Shown here one piece after another: positions 1 through 20,217 of a DNA stretch of 64,000 nucleotides; within the stretch, counting starts at the first letter, position 1, and every line of letters starts with the position of its first letter. The position numbers and the translations under genes are program-made. The notes beneath the pieces were generated by a model. It had not been told where the DNA came from and did not search any database. It worked only from the letters and a program-made list of their open reading frames with translations. The stretch lies in contig NZ_CP022881.1 in assembly GCF_003491325.1 (NCBI RefSeq), positions 2,232,001 through 2,296,000 on the forward strand, read 5' to 3'. Origin of the DNA: Staphylococcus sp. M0911. Its GTDB lineage: Bacteria; Bacillota; Bacilli; Staphylococcales; Staphylococcaceae.

Positions 1-3507
<3,507 letters not shown>

Positions 3508-3634
3508 AAATTATGATGTTTGATTAGCTCATAAAACTAAATTAATTGTTGTAACTTTCGTTACATTATTGGAATTAACGTTGACATATTGTCATTCAGT
3601 TTTCAATGTTCATTTCTTTTACCGACAAGAATTA

Positions 3635-3663
3635 ATTATACGCTTTATTAACTCGAAAGTCAA
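3635..3663 (-). promoter_or_regulatory. rRNA promoter of operon A
   Basis: On the minus strand TTGACT (3658-3663) and TATAAT (3635-3640) are separated by exactly 17 bases. It lies about 130 bases ahead of the 16S 5' end and just behind the operon B terminator. The same promoter recurs before operon C (52511-52539). Operon A can therefore be transcribed independently of operon B. Confidence 0.85.
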
Positions 3664-3701
3664 CAACTTTTTATAAATAATTTTTATCGTATATACCTCA
3701 C

Positions 3702-3722
3702 AAAAAAATGACCTCACGGCCA
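3702..3722 (-). terminator. Terminator after operon B 5S
   Basis: Short hairpin on the minus strand, TGGCC-GTGA-GGTCA, followed directly by seven T. It starts 13 bases after the 5S end, separating operon B from the operon A promoter. Confidence 0.7.
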
Positions 3723-3734
3723 AATATAGGTATT

Positions 3735-3849
3735 GCCTGGCAACGTCCTACTCTAGCGGAACGTTAGTCCGACTACCATCGGCGCTAAGGAGCTTAACTT
3801 CTGTGTTCGGCATGGGAACAGGTGTGACCTCCTTGCCATTGTCACCAGA
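3735..3849 (-). rRNA. 5S rRNA of operon B (distal copy)
   Basis: 115-base 5S rRNA, 5' end TCTGGTGACAATGG and 3' end GTTGCCAGGC on the minus strand. It lies 70 bases after the 23S 3' end in the normal 16S-23S-5S order. It is the usual form, with helix II strands AAGGAG and CTCCTT, unlike the proximal copy at 9622-9736. Confidence 0.97.
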
Positions 3850-3919
3850 CAAATGGAATGTATTATACATTCAAAACTAGATAGTAAGTAAAATGATTTT
3901 GCGTCGCAAAACATAAATT

Positions 3920-8773
<4,854 letters not shown>

Positions 8774-8894
8774 AAATTATGATGTTTGATTAGCTCATAA
8801 AACTAAATTAATTGTTGTAACTTTCGTTACATTATTGGAATTAACGTTGACATATTGTCATTCAGTTTTCAATGTTCATTGTTGAAATAAATAA

Positions 8895-8970
8895 TGGTGG
8901 AGACTAGCGGGATCGAACCGCTGACCTCCTGCGTGCAAAGCAGGCGCTCTCCCAGCTGAGCTAAGCCCCC
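8895..8970 (-). tRNA. tRNA-Ala (TGC)
   Basis: 76-base tRNA on the minus strand with encoded CCA. The anticodon loop carries TGC and the acceptor begins GGGGGCT. It is the last of eight tRNAs in the cluster between the proximal 5S and 16S of operon B. Confidence 0.95.
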
Positions 8971-8984
8971 ATTTTTTTAAGAAG

Positions 8985-9058
8985 TCGGGAAGACAGGATT
9001 CGAACCTGCGACCCCTTGGTCCCAAACCAAGTGCTCTACCAAGCTGAGCTACTTCCCG
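8985..9058 (-). tRNA. tRNA-Pro (TGG)
   Basis: 74-base tRNA on the minus strand, acceptor CGGGAAG, anticodon TGG. CCA is not encoded (the next bases are CTT), so it needs CCA addition after transcription. Confidence 0.95.
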
Positions 9059-9080
9059 TATGTAGTTATGTTCTTTAAAA

Positions 9081-9157
9081 TGGCGCGCCCGATAGGAGTC
9101 GAACCCATAACCTCTTGATCCGTAGTCAAACGCTCTATCCAGTTGAGCTACGGGCGC
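9081..9157 (-). tRNA. tRNA-Arg (ACG)
   Basis: 77-base tRNA on the minus strand with encoded CCA, acceptor GCGCCCG, anticodon ACG. The wobble A is expected to become inosine through TadA. Confidence 0.95.
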
Positions 9158-9167
9158 TTATTAAAGA

Positions 9168-9256
9168 TGGTGCCGAGGACCGGAATCGAACCGGTACGGT
9201 GATCTCTCACCGCAGGATTTTAAGTCCTGTGCGTCTGCCAGTTCCGCCACCCCGGC
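9168..9256 (-). tRNA. tRNA-Leu (TAA)
   Basis: 89-base class II tRNA on the minus strand with a long variable arm and encoded CCA, acceptor GCCGGGG, anticodon TAA. Confidence 0.95.
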
Positions 9257-9263
9257 AAAATAA

Positions 9264-9338
9264 TGGAGCAGAAGACGGGATTCGAACCCGCGACCCCGAC
9301 CTTGGCAAGGTCGTATTCTACCGCTGAACTACTTCTGC
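9264..9338 (-). tRNA. tRNA-Gly (GCC)
   Basis: 75-base tRNA on the minus strand with encoded CCA, acceptor GCAGAAG, anticodon GCC. The T arm reads GGGTTCGAATCCC, so this looks like a normal translational tRNA-Gly. Confidence 0.95.
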
Positions 9339-9372
9339 ATTATTTCGCTTAAAATTATAAATAAAATCGTAA

Positions 9373-9445
9373 TGAGCCATAGAGGATTCGAACCTCTGAC
9401 CCTCTGATTAAAAGTCAGATGCTCTACCAACTGAGCTAATGGCTC
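9373..9445 (-). tRNA. tRNA-Lys (TTT)
   Basis: 73-base tRNA on the minus strand, acceptor GAGCCAT, anticodon TTT. CCA is not encoded. With tRNA-Pro it is one of two in the cluster that lack it. Confidence 0.95.
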
Positions 9446-9451
9446 AAAAGA

Positions 9452-9527
<76 letters not shown>

Positions 9528-9534
9528 TATTAAA

Positions 9535-9610
9535 TGGTGGAGAATGACGGGTTCGAACCGCCGACCCTCTGCTTGTAAGGCAGATGCTCTCCCAGCTGAG
9601 CTAATTCTCC
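9535..9610 (-). tRNA. tRNA-Val (TAC)
   Basis: 76-base tRNA on the minus strand with encoded CCA, acceptor GGAGAAT, anticodon TAC. It is the first tRNA after the proximal 5S, 11 bases behind it. Confidence 0.95.
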
Positions 9611-9621
9611 TGTTATCTATT

Positions 9622-9736
9622 GCCTGGCAACGTCCTACTCTAGCGGAACGTTAGTCCGACTACCATCGGCGCTAAAGAGCTTAACTTCTGTGTTCGGCAT
9701 GGGAACAGGTGTGACCTCTTTGCTATTGCCACCAGA
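9622..9736 (-). rRNA. Proximal 5S rRNA heading operon B
   Basis: 115-base 5S rRNA placed first, ahead of the tRNA cluster. It differs from the other 5S copies in helix II: the strands read AAAGAG and CTCTTT where the others have AAGGAG and CTCCTT (variant bases at 9719 and 9676), so pairing is kept by a double change. A few more changes lie near the 5' end. It appears intact. Confidence 0.95.
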
Positions 9737-9859
9737 CAAATTAACTTACTTTATTAATAATACACGTTTGTTAACAACATTTCAATAGTTAATTTTACAC
9801 TTTGTTAAAATTAATTTTACATTTCGTTAACCAAACTACGTGTTTTTGACGACTTTTAT

Positions 9860-9888
9860 ATATTACTTCATTTACTTAAGAAAGTCAA
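9860..9888 (-). promoter_or_regulatory. Promoter for 5S-tRNA-rrn operon B
   Basis: Minus strand TTGACT (9883-9888) and TAATAT (9860-9865) with a 17-base spacer, about 125 bases upstream of the proximal 5S. It is the best promoter between lysS and the 5S, and the -35 with its next bases (TTGACTTTC) matches the promoters of operons A and C. Confidence 0.7.
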
Positions 9889-10090
9889 CAGATTATTTTC
9901 ATTTTTTTCGAAAGACGGAATTTCAATTCCTACGTCTTTTCCACTTGATCTATTCTACCACATATCACTTTCCTAAACTATAGGTATTATTACTTTCTAT
10001 CAGTAAATAAGTTACTTTTACTTATCAAAAGTAACATTTATTTAAGAAAAAAATTAATTTCATCTCACTTTTTCAACAATTAGATTACAT
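9889..10090. other. Gene-free spacer with two stem-loops
   Basis: The interval 9737-10131 holds no ORF of note. Besides the promoter at 9860-9888 and the lysS terminator it has a strong inverted repeat at 9911-9940 (GACG and GGAATT arms pairing with AATTCC and GTC) and a 9-bp stem at 10011-10035 (GTTACTTTT / AAAAGTAAC). Neither is followed by a T-run on the minus strand, so they are not clear terminators. Confidence 0.5.
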
Positions 10091-10122
10091 AAAAACACCA
10101 ATCACAATTGTGATTGGTGTTT
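10091..10122 (-). terminator. lysS terminator
   Basis: Perfect hairpin with arms ACACCAATCACAA and TTGTGATTGGTGT, followed on the minus strand by a T-run, ten bases after the lysS stop. Confidence 0.85.
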
Positions 10123-10131
10123 ATCGATATA

Positions 10132-11655
<1,524 letters not shown>

Positions 11656-11672
11656 TTATTTTATACATTTTG

Positions 11673-11952
11673 TTAGAAATGTTTAGGTATATCAATCATT
11701 TCTCTTGTTCTTAGAGACACTCTTATTCCCTCTATCGTCCACTCTAAATATAACGATGCCAAGAAGCGTGTTAAATCTTTTCATAACATCTATCTTCCCA
11801 CCATCTCATTTTACTAAACGGCAATGTTCTAATAAAGTATTTACTTCTTTGCCTTTAACTGTTAAACCTTAATCTATTTAAAAAAACAACTAGAATTAAA
11901 TAATTTAAGTCACTATGTAGTGTCTCACATCATCAATCTCTTCGTTACTCAT
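11673..11952 (-). pseudogene. Possible frame-broken gene remnant between folK and lysS
   Basis: On the minus strand an ATG overlaps the folK stop (TAATG) and opens a 15-residue peptide, MSNEEIDDVRHYIVT, then stop. Further on, protein-like stretches appear in successive frames: LTVKGKEVNTLLEHCRLVK (about 11806-11865), then MRWWEDRCYEKI, then DLTRFLASLYLEWTIEGIRV continuing to a stop at 11673. Joined, they read like one small helical protein broken by frameshifts. I do not recognise the family. It may instead be chance in AT-rich DNA. No intact ORF spans the interval. Confidence 0.3.
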
Positions 11953-12431
11953 TAAGACATATATCTTTTAACAGTACTATCTGCTGTTACTAAATTTTCA
12001 ATCAATCTTTGGGAACGGGGTTCAATATGTTTCGATGCAATATCATTCAATGGAATAAGCACAAAAGCGCGTTCAACCATTCTCGGATGAGGAATGATTA
12101 GATTATCTTCTTCAATGATTTCATTTCCATACAGTAAAATATCAACATCTAGCGTTCTAGGCCCCCATCGAATCTTCCTTACACGGTGAAGTGCTTGCTC
12201 TGTTTCTAAACATCGCTTTAATAATTCTTGAGGTTTTAATGTTGTCTCTATTTCTATACATAAGTTAAGAAACTGAGGTTGATCAGTGTAACCAACTGGC
12301 TCTGTTTCATAGATAGGAGATACAGATGTAACATCAATATGTTGAAATCGGTCGATAATTTGGATAGCTTGTTGTAACTGATGTGCTCTATCACCCATAT
12401 TACTTCCCAAGCCTAAATACGCTTTAACCAT
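11952..12431 (-). CDS. folK: 2-amino-4-hydroxy-6-hydroxymethyldihydropteridine pyrophosphokinase
   Basis: Transfers pyrophosphate from ATP to 6-hydroxymethyl-7,8-dihydropterin, the step before FolP in folate synthesis. The protein has 159 residues, normal for HPPK. Visible family motifs are GLGSNMGDR near the N-terminus, then RWGPRTLDVDILLYG and IPHPRMVERAFVL. The start ATG follows the folB stop immediately (TAAATG), so translation is probably coupled. It is the last intact gene of folP-folB-folK, and its stop overlaps an ATG of the possible gene remnant downstream. Confidence 0.96.
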   Translation of the reverse strand: MVKAYLGLGSNMGDRAHQLQQAIQIIDRFQHIDVTSVSPIYETEPVGYTDQPQFLNLCIEIETTLKPQELLKRCLETEQALHRVRKIRWGPRTLDVDILLYGNEIIEEDNLIIPHPRMVERAFVLIPLNDIASKHIEPRSQRLIENLVTADSTVKRYMS

Positions 12432-13578
<1,147 letters not shown>

Positions 13579-13736
13579 TTAATCACCTTTTCTATATTGA
13601 AATATTTCATGCATTTTCATATCACTTACTATGATATCACTACTTTCAAGATAATTTCAGTGGTAAAAATCAAATAACTTACTCTAAATAACAGTTAAAA
13701 TGAATTGACTATACTAATACACATATCATCAAATAT

Positions 13737-13771
13737 AAAAAAGCGAAGTCGATTTATCCCGACTTCGCTTT
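13737..13771 (-). terminator. cysK terminator
   Basis: Ten-bp inverted repeat AAGCGAAGTC / GACTTCGCTT with a ten-base loop, followed on the minus strand by T-rich DNA, 15 bases after the cysK stop. Confidence 0.85.
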
Positions 13772-13785
13772 GGTAGCTTCTATAA

Positions 13786-14718
13786 TTAGTCATCAAATGA
13801 GTATAAAGGTGTGGATAAGTAACGTTCACCATTACTTGGTAATACTGTTACTACTGTTTTACCTTTACCCAGTTCTTTGGCTTTTTGAATAGCTGCATGG
13901 ATAGCTGCACCAGAAGAAATACCTGATAAAATACCTTCTTCTTTTGCAACACGTCGTGCCATTTCCATAGCAGTTTCGTTGCCTACTTTAATAATACTAT
14001 CGTAAATGTCAGTATTTAACGTATCCGGAACAAATCCAGCACCTAAACCTTGTAATTTATGTGGTCCTGGTTCTCCACCACTTAGCACTGGTGATGCTTC
14101 TGGTTCGATAGCAACTATTTCAATATCTGGGTATTGTTGTCTTAAAACTTTACCTACACCAGATAACGTGCCTCCAGTACCTACGCCAGCTAAGAAAGCG
14201 TCGATTGTTTTACCTTCAAACTGTTCAACTAATTCTGGACCAGTTGTAAGTTCATGAACTTCAGGGTTCGCTGGGTTTTCGAATTGTTGTGGTTCAAAGT
14301 AACCATGCTCTTCTTTAAGTTCTTTAGCTTTTTTAATTGCACCTTTCATTGCTTCTGAGCCAGGTGTTAATACTAGTTCTGCACCATATGCTTTTAATAA
14401 GTTACGACGCTCTTGACTCATTGTTTCAGGCATTGTGAACACTGCCTTGTAACCTTTAGCTGCACATACAAATGCTAAACCAATACCTGTGTTACCACTT
14501 GTCGGCTCCACAATAGTATCTCCAGGTTTGATTTTTCCTTCTTTTTCAGCTTTTTCAATCATAGCTAAAGCTATACGGTCTTTAACTGAACCACCTGGAT
14601 TTTGATATTCTAATTTAACGTAAATATCTGCCGCATCTTCATCAACAACGTTTCTCAATTTAACTACTGGTGTGTTACCAATAATTTGCGTAATGTTTTC
14701 TACTGGTTTTTGTGCCAT
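13786..14718 (-). CDS. cysK: Cysteine synthase (O-acetylserine sulfhydrylase)
   Basis: PLP enzyme making cysteine from O-acetylserine and sulfide. 310 residues from the ATG at 14718. A longer frame opens at GTG 14727, but there the AAGGAG site abuts the codon, while it sits eight bases from the ATG. The PLP lysine is K46 in [19 protein letters not shown] binds the substrate carboxylate and [10 protein letters not shown] holds the cofactor phosphate. The gene is monocistronic with its own terminator. The family is commonly controlled by CymR in staphylococci; I could not identify an operator with confidence. Confidence 0.97.
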   Translation of the reverse strand: MAQKPVENITQIIGNTPVVKLRNVVDEDAADIYVKLEYQNPGGSVKDRIALAMIEKAEKEGKIKPGDTIVEPTSGNTGIGLAFVCAAKGYKAVFTMPETMSQERRNLLKAYGAELVLTPGSEAMKGAIKKAKELKEEHGYFEPQQFENPANPEVHELTTGPELVEQFEGKTIDAFLAGVGTGGTLSGVGKVLRQQYPDIEIVAIEPEASPVLSGGEPGPHKLQGLGAGFVPDTLNTDIYDSIIKVGNETAMEMARRVAKEEGILSGISSGAAIHAAIQKAKELGKGKTVVTVLPSNGERYLSTPLYSFDD

Positions 14719-14889
14719 TCCAAACACTCCTTATAGATAGAATTAATAAAACTTAGTCTTTTTATCGGATATTTATATTCTATCAGAATTTTCTAAAAAA
14801 ACAAATGTATCCTACAAAATCTAATGCACATTTATCGACATACGTTTAATAAATTCCCTATTTTAATTTATTATAAACTTCTGTTGATT

Positions 14890-15771
14890 TTATGCCATGG
14901 ATTCTAATAATTGATTAAGCTCTGTTTCACTATAATTGTATTTATTACCACAGAAATGACAAACTGCTTCTGCACCATGATCTTCTTGAATCATATCTGT
15001 AATTTCTGCTTCGCCTAACCCTTTAATAGCATTCAAGAATTTTTCATGGCTACAATTACATTCAAATTGTGCAGGTGATGTTTCTAAAATTTGGACATGC
15101 TCTTCTCCTAGAATTTCATTTAAAATTCCTTCAGGTGTCAATCCTTGCTCAATTAGCTTAGATACTGGTGTCATTTGATTAATTGCTTCTTCTAATTTAC
15201 TGATTGTTTCTTCTTTGGCACCAGGCATCACTTGAATAATGAATCCGCCCGCTGCTTTAATCGTATTATCTGGGTTAACAAGTACACCTAAACCAACAGA
15301 AGATGGCGTTTGTTCACTTGTTGCATAATAGTACGTAAAATCTTCTCCTAGTTCCCCTGATACTATTGGACTTGAACCAGAAAAATAATCTTTCATTCCT
15401 ACATCCTTAACTACTTGAATCGAACCCTCTGTCCCTACAGCTCTTCTAACATCTAATTTACCTTGTTCATTTAATGGGAAATGTGTTTGTGGATGATCTA
15501 CATAGGCACGTACATTACCTTTTGCATCTGCATCTGCGATAATTCTGCCAATAGGACCACGACCATCGACTGTTACAGTTAATTTTTGATCTCCTTTAAG
15601 CATTGCTCCCATCATTACGGTAGCAGTCATCGTTCTTCCCATTGCGGCTGAAGCAGTTGGCCACGTATAGTGTCTTGTTTGAGCTTCCTGTACTGATTCT
15701 GTTGTTAATGTTGCATATGCTCTAATTTCACCGTCAAACGCTAGTGCTTTAACAATATAGTCATGTGTCAT
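14890..15771 (-). CDS. hslO: Redox-regulated chaperone Hsp33
   Basis: Holdase chaperone activated by oxidation. 293 residues. The C-terminal zinc switch is intact: C238 and C240 (CNCSHEKF) and C271 and C274 (CHFCGNKY), whose disulfides form under oxidative stress in the family. The ATG follows AAAGGAG with seven bases of spacing. It stands between ftsH and cysK, as in Bacillus and Staphylococcus, and next to the membrane protease and the cysteine enzyme, which suits a stress role. No separate terminator was found after it, so some read-through to cysK is possible. Confidence 0.96.
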   Translation of the reverse strand: MTHDYIVKALAFDGEIRAYATLTTESVQEAQTRHYTWPTASAAMGRTMTATVMMGAMLKGDQKLTVTVDGRGPIGRIIADADAKGNVRAYVDHPQTHFPLNEQGKLDVRRAVGTEGSIQVVKDVGMKDYFSGSSPIVSGELGEDFTYYYATSEQTPSSVGLGVLVNPDNTIKAAGGFIIQVMPGAKEETISKLEEAINQMTPVSKLIEQGLTPEGILNEILGEEHVQILETSPAQFECNCSHEKFLNAIKGLGEAEITDMIQEDHGAEAVCHFCGNKYNYSETELNQLLESMA

Positions 15772-15947
15772 TATTATATTACTCCTTTATATATCTTTAC
15801 GATGCTTCGTTTCTTTTAATCAATATCATTTTCGAATAACTATTATACATCTGTTGTTTATTTTCATGAAATGATTTGTTTCAAGATCATTTTGGCTATT
15901 TGTTTATTTAAAAAGTATTTATAAAAATATACTTCACATATTTATAC

Positions 15948-15986
15948 AAAAATATCTCCCTACTATATGGGTGATAGTAGGGAGAT
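15948..15986 (-). terminator. ftsH terminator
   Basis: Inverted repeat ATCTCCCTACTAT / ATAGTAGGGAGAT, followed on the minus strand by TATTTTTG, 17 bases after the ftsH stop. Confidence 0.85.
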
Positions 15987-16002
15987 TAAACTATGTGCTA
16001 CT

Positions 16003-18060
16003 TTACTCTCTGTGATTTGGATCGTTAGGATTATATGGTTTGTCTATATTTGGTGATTGTTCATGACCAGTTGGTTCATCTTCTGACTCATCTTCGTGAT
16101 GATTGTCGTCACCTTTATGATCTAACGATTGCTCTTTACGAACATCTTCGTATGATTTGCCATATTTACCTTCATCAAATTCAGAATTTGTTTCTTTAAC
16201 AACTTCTGCTGAATCGTAATCAACCTCTGGCAATTTACCTTCATGGAATAATGATTGAATTTGTTCAGCAACCAATGTTTCTTCTGTAAGTAAAGTTTTA
16301 GCAATAAGTTTTAATTGATCTTGATGCTCTAATAAGATTTCTTTACAACGCTCATATTGCTCTTTAACTATACGTTGTACTTCTTTATCAATTTCGTAAG
16401 CGATTTGACCTGAATAATTAGGTTCACCTTGCATGTCTTTACCTAAGAATACTTGGCCGCCACCGCTACTAGAGAATTGTAATGGTCCAAGTTTTTTACT
16501 CATACCGTATTCAGTAACCATAGAACGTGCGATTTGAGTCGCTCTTTCAAAGTCGTTAGAAGCACCAGTTGATACTTCACCAAAGTTAATATCTTCTGAA
16601 ACTCGACCACCTAATAAACCACAAATTTTGTCTAATAATTCTGGTTCAGTCATTAAGAAACGGTCTTGTTTAGGTAGCATCATTGCGTAACCACCTGCTT
16701 GTCCACGTGGAACAATTGTTACTTTGTGTACAACTTCTGCTTCATCAAGCACCATACCGATAATCGTATGACCTGCTTCATGGTGGGCAACAATATTTCG
16801 CTCTTTATCAGAGATAACACGTGATTTTTTAGCAGGACCAGCAATAACTCGGTCAGTTGCTTCCTCAATATCACGCATATCAATTTTGTTCTTACCTTCA
16901 CGAGCTGCGATTAATGATGCTTCGTTTAATAAGTTTTCTAAATCAGCACCTGAGAATCCCGGTGTTCTTTGAGAAATAGCTTTTAAATCAACTGTTTCAT
17001 CAAGCGGTTTGTTTTTAGCATGAACATGTAAAATGGCTTCACGACCTTTAACATCTGGACGACCTACTTGAATTTGTCTATCGAAACGACCTGGACGTAA
17101 TAACGCTGGGTCTAAAATATCAGGACGGTTTGTTGCAGCAATCATAATGATACCTTCATTCTCGCCAAAGCCATCCATTTCAACTAACAATTGGTTCAAT
17201 GTTTGTTCACGTTCGTCGTGTCCACCACCGACACCAGCACCACGTTGACGACCTACTGCGTCAATTTCATCTATGAAAATAATACATGGAGCATTTTTCT
17301 TAGCATTTTCAAATAAATCACGTACACGGCTAGCACCAACACCAACAAACATCTCAACAAAGTCTGAACCACTAATTGAGAAGAATGGTGCACCAGCTTC
17401 ACCTGCAACTGCACGTGCAAGTAATGTTTTACCAGTACCTGGAGGACCTACAAGTAAAACACCTTTCGGAATTCTAGATCCCATTTGCTTGAATTTCTTG
17501 TTATCTTTTAAGAAATCTACTATTTCAACAAGTTCTTGTTTCTCTTCATCTGCGCCTGCAACATCTGAGAAACGAACACGGCGTTTACTACTATCGTACA
17601 TTTTAGCTTTGGATTTACCAAAGTTCATCATACGACCACCGCCGCCTCCACCTTGGGCTTGGCTAAGGAAGAAAATAAATAATAAAGCAATGATTAAAAC
17701 AGGAATTAATGTTGTTAAGATACTAACAAATACACTTTGTTCTTCTTCTTCTTTAACTGTAAATTTCAATCCATCTTGTTTCTTAGCTGTATCAGTGATT
17801 TTTTGCAAATCTTTTTCATTATTAAATAATATTGTTGATGAATAATCTTCACCATTTTTTGTTTTACCACTTACCATGTATACATTTTGCTCAGGTTGGA
17901 TTTCTAATGATTTTAAATCGCCTTTATCCAATTTATTAACAAATTGCGTATATGTAAGCTGTTTTGGCATATTTCCATTACCATTTAAGAAAGAAAACAG
18001 GCCAAATATGATAACGCCTATAATTGCGATAACTAGCACATTGCGAAACGCTTTCTGCAT
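16003..18060 (-). CDS. ftsH: ATP-dependent zinc metalloprotease FtsH
   Basis: Membrane-anchored AAA+ protease that degrades misfolded membrane proteins and regulators. 685 residues from the ATG at 18060, which has AGGAGG nine bases ahead; the longer frame to 18117 adds an unlikely 19-residue lead. Two membrane segments at about 6-25 and 110-132 flank an extracellular domain. Walker A GPPGTGKT is at 195-202, Walker B IIFIDEID near 250, the arginine-finger region [15 protein letters not shown] near 301 and the zinc site HEAGH at 417-421. The tail is acidic and polar, ending NDPNHRE. It follows hpt and tilS, the conserved order, after a 264-base gap. Confidence 0.97.
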   Translation of the reverse strand: MQKAFRNVLVIAIIGVIIFGLFSFLNGNGNMPKQLTYTQFVNKLDKGDLKSLEIQPEQNVYMVSGKTKNGEDYSSTILFNNEKDLQKITDTAKKQDGLKFTVKEEEEQSVFVSILTTLIPVLIIALLFIFFLSQAQGGGGGGRMMNFGKSKAKMYDSSKRRVRFSDVAGADEEKQELVEIVDFLKDNKKFKQMGSRIPKGVLLVGPPGTGKTLLARAVAGEAGAPFFSISGSDFVEMFVGVGASRVRDLFENAKKNAPCIIFIDEIDAVGRQRGAGVGGGHDEREQTLNQLLVEMDGFGENEGIIMIAATNRPDILDPALLRPGRFDRQIQVGRPDVKGREAILHVHAKNKPLDETVDLKAISQRTPGFSGADLENLLNEASLIAAREGKNKIDMRDIEEATDRVIAGPAKKSRVISDKERNIVAHHEAGHTIIGMVLDEAEVVHKVTIVPRGQAGGYAMMLPKQDRFLMTEPELLDKICGLLGGRVSEDINFGEVSTGASNDFERATQIARSMVTEYGMSKKLGPLQFSSSGGGQVFLGKDMQGEPNYSGQIAYEIDKEVQRIVKEQYERCKEILLEHQDQLKLIAKTLLTEETLVAEQIQSLFHEGKLPEVDYDSAEVVKETNSEFDEGKYGKSYEDVRKEQSLDHKGDDNHHEDESEDEPTGHEQSPNIDKPYNPNDPNHRE

Positions 18061-18100
18061 GTGACATTTCCTCCTACTTCCAATAATAAAACTAACAAAA

Positions 18101-18109
18101 ATTGTAACA
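18101..18109 (-). promoter_or_regulatory. Candidate extended -10 for ftsH
   Basis: Minus strand TGTTACAAT, an extended -10, about 40 bases ahead of the ftsH start. No good -35 stands 17 bases upstream, so this is tentative. Confidence 0.35.
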
Positions 18110-18324
18110 CAATACATCTTTAGCAGGCTACTATTTCAACTTTAGTATTGGTTTAACAATTTTAGTCAATTTCCACTATAGAGATTTTTATTTTTCTTAA
18201 TATCGTGACTGCAAAATATCTCATTCAATTATATTTTTACGATTTAAATCGAGTCTACACTACATTGTTGTTGAATCATAGCAAAATACATCGCGTCCAA
18301 TGTATCGATTAAATTCGATTTATC

Positions 18325-18861
18325 TTATGAATACACTTCCGGTTTTAACGTGCCAATATAAGGTAAGTTTCTGTAATGCTCACCATAATCTAATCCATAT
18401 CCGACTACGAACTCATCTGGAATTTTTTTACCAACGTATTTAGCTTCAATATCAGCTTTTCTACGATTTGGTTTGTCTAATAAAGTAACAATTTCTAATG
18501 AGTTGACTTTACGAGATTCTAATAGTTCAGTGATAGATTTTAATGTAGTACCAGTTTCTAAAATGTCTTCTATGATGAGTACATCTTTATTTTCAATTGA
18601 TGAACCTAAATCTTTAATAATTTGAACTTCCCCAGTAGATTCGGTACCACCGTGGTAACTCGAAACATCCATAAAATCGATTGATAAGTGTGTATCAATG
18701 CGCTTAATTAAGTCAGCCATAAACATAACTGACCCTTTTAAGATACCAACACAAACAAGTGGTTTACCTTGGTAATCTTTAGTTAACTGTTGTCCTAAAT
18801 CCTTACAAATCGCTTGAATCTCTTCTTCACTTAATACGATACTTTTTATATCCTCGTGCAT
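18325..18861 (-). CDS. hpt: Hypoxanthine-guanine phosphoribosyltransferase
   Basis: Purine salvage: joins hypoxanthine or guanine to PRPP to give IMP or GMP. 178 residues. The PRPP-binding motif is VLIIEDILETGTT near residue 95-107, and the flexible-loop region SSYHGGTESTGEV is present. It begins three bases after the tilS stop, so the two are surely co-transcribed, as in Bacillus. HprT and TilS of B. subtilis act together as activators of ftsH transcription; whether that holds here is inference. Confidence 0.96.
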   Translation of the reverse strand: MHEDIKSIVLSEEEIQAICKDLGQQLTKDYQGKPLVCVGILKGSVMFMADLIKRIDTHLSIDFMDVSSYHGGTESTGEVQIIKDLGSSIENKDVLIIEDILETGTTLKSITELLESRKVNSLEIVTLLDKPNRRKADIEAKYVGKKIPDEFVVGYGLDYGEHYRNLPYIGTLKPEVYS

Positions 18862-18864
18862 TTG

Positions 18865-20163
18865 TTATTCATCTCCAATATTTCTAATATTTATATAATG
18901 TTTATAGTCTTTATTCATAAACAATTGACCTACAGCAATTATTTTACCTTCTGCATTGATAACAACTGGTAAACGATTTCGTTCAATAGCATCGATTTTT
19001 TTATCAATTAACAATCGACTTACTTTTTTATGTTTGCCAGTATAACCATTTAATAAAAAACGATCGCCATTTTGACGTTGTCTTATTGTTAATGGGAACT
19101 GATTGAATGGAAAGTCAGGTTGTATTTCAATCTCATAATCACCAAAACGATATGTATGAGGTACTTCGATGACTTGTGTTGAATTCACGTCGCACATTTC
19201 TGTATTAGCCATTATTATTAATGTATCATATGCAATTTGAATTATCCATTTATCTGTTATATCAATTATGAATTGTGATTTTTGACTTGAAATTTGATTA
19301 AACCATGATTGATACATTTTATCAGATATCGCTTTAGACAATGCTATCTTTTCAAATAATTGATCAAGTACATGTACCTTCACGTTATCTGTTAATCGAT
19401 TAAATTGGTCTCTTGGAATCACTATTTTATCTAGATTCTCTGAGACTCGTACTACTTCTTTGATAAAGTGATGCGCCGATTTTCTAAGTGTAGCTAATTC
19501 TTGATCATGCCATGATTTTAATTTTAATAAGTGTGCTACGTCTAGTTGTTGATTATCCATTACTGCTGGTATGATACGATTTCTTATATCATTTCTGACG
19601 TATACATTGTTATGATTAGATACATCTTCAAAAAATGGAACGTTATATTGATTTTGATAAGATTTGATTGTAGCTTTTGAGATGTCTAGCATCGGACGAA
19701 CAAGTTGATAACTGACGCGTTGAGAAGTATAAGCAATGCCTAAATGGCTACGTGTGAATCTACCTGTAAATAATCTATAAAAGATGGTTTCAATTTGATC
19801 ATCTCGATGGTGTGCAGTTAGTAGCACACTGGCCCCAAGTTGTTTCATAATATAATCAAACCACTCGTATCTGTATTGGCGAGATATGTTTTGAATACTG
19901 TTCCCCGCTTCAACCGTTTCAGATAAATCTAGTCGTTTGATATAATACTCGATTCCATGTTCTTCACAATATGTTTTAAAAAATGCCTCTTCTTCTATGG
20001 ATGCTTGTCTTAACCCGTGATTGATATGAATACATGTCAATTTACTATATGTATGTTGATATTCATTTAATAAAAGATGCAGTAAACACATACTATCTAT
20101 ACCTGTTGATACCGCTAAAACAATATGATCCTGTTTGGACCACCCTGTAGCATTAAGTTCCAT
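18865..20163 (-). CDS. tilS: tRNA(Ile)-lysidine synthetase
   Basis: Modifies C34 of the CAT-anticodon tRNA-Ile to lysidine so that it reads ATA. 432 residues from ATG 20163, which stands ten bases from GGAGG; the longer frame begins at a TTG inside that site. The N-terminal ATP-pyrophosphatase loop reads VAVSTGIDSM, where most family members have SGGxDS, so the first glycine is threonine. The central TilS substrate-binding part and the C-terminal domain are full length. It lies between yabR and hpt. Confidence 0.95.
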   Translation of the reverse strand: MELNATGWSKQDHIVLAVSTGIDSMCLLHLLLNEYQHTYSKLTCIHINHGLRQASIEEEAFFKTYCEEHGIEYYIKRLDLSETVEAGNSIQNISRQYRYEWFDYIMKQLGASVLLTAHHRDDQIETIFYRLFTGRFTRSHLGIAYTSQRVSYQLVRPMLDISKATIKSYQNQYNVPFFEDVSNHNNVYVRNDIRNRIIPAVMDNQQLDVAHLLKLKSWHDQELATLRKSAHHFIKEVVRVSENLDKIVIPRDQFNRLTDNVKVHVLDQLFEKIALSKAISDKMYQSWFNQISSQKSQFIIDITDKWIIQIAYDTLIIMANTEMCDVNSTQVIEVPHTYRFGDYEIEIQPDFPFNQFPLTIRQRQNGDRFLLNGYTGKHKKVSRLLIDKKIDAIERNRLPVVINAEGKIIAVGQLFMNKDYKHYINIRNIGDE

Positions 20164-20217
20164 CTTACCTCTCACCTCCAAGCATTTAAATAACCTATCA
20201 TCAATACATTGTTACAA

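Noticed and set aside
9115-9327. ORF of 70 codons on the plus strand
   Set aside because: It runs over tRNA-Arg, tRNA-Leu and tRNA-Gly in antisense.
17273-17845. 190-codon plus-strand ORF inside ftsH
   Set aside because: Antisense shadow of the AAA+ region of ftsH; no ribosome site and composition follows the real gene.
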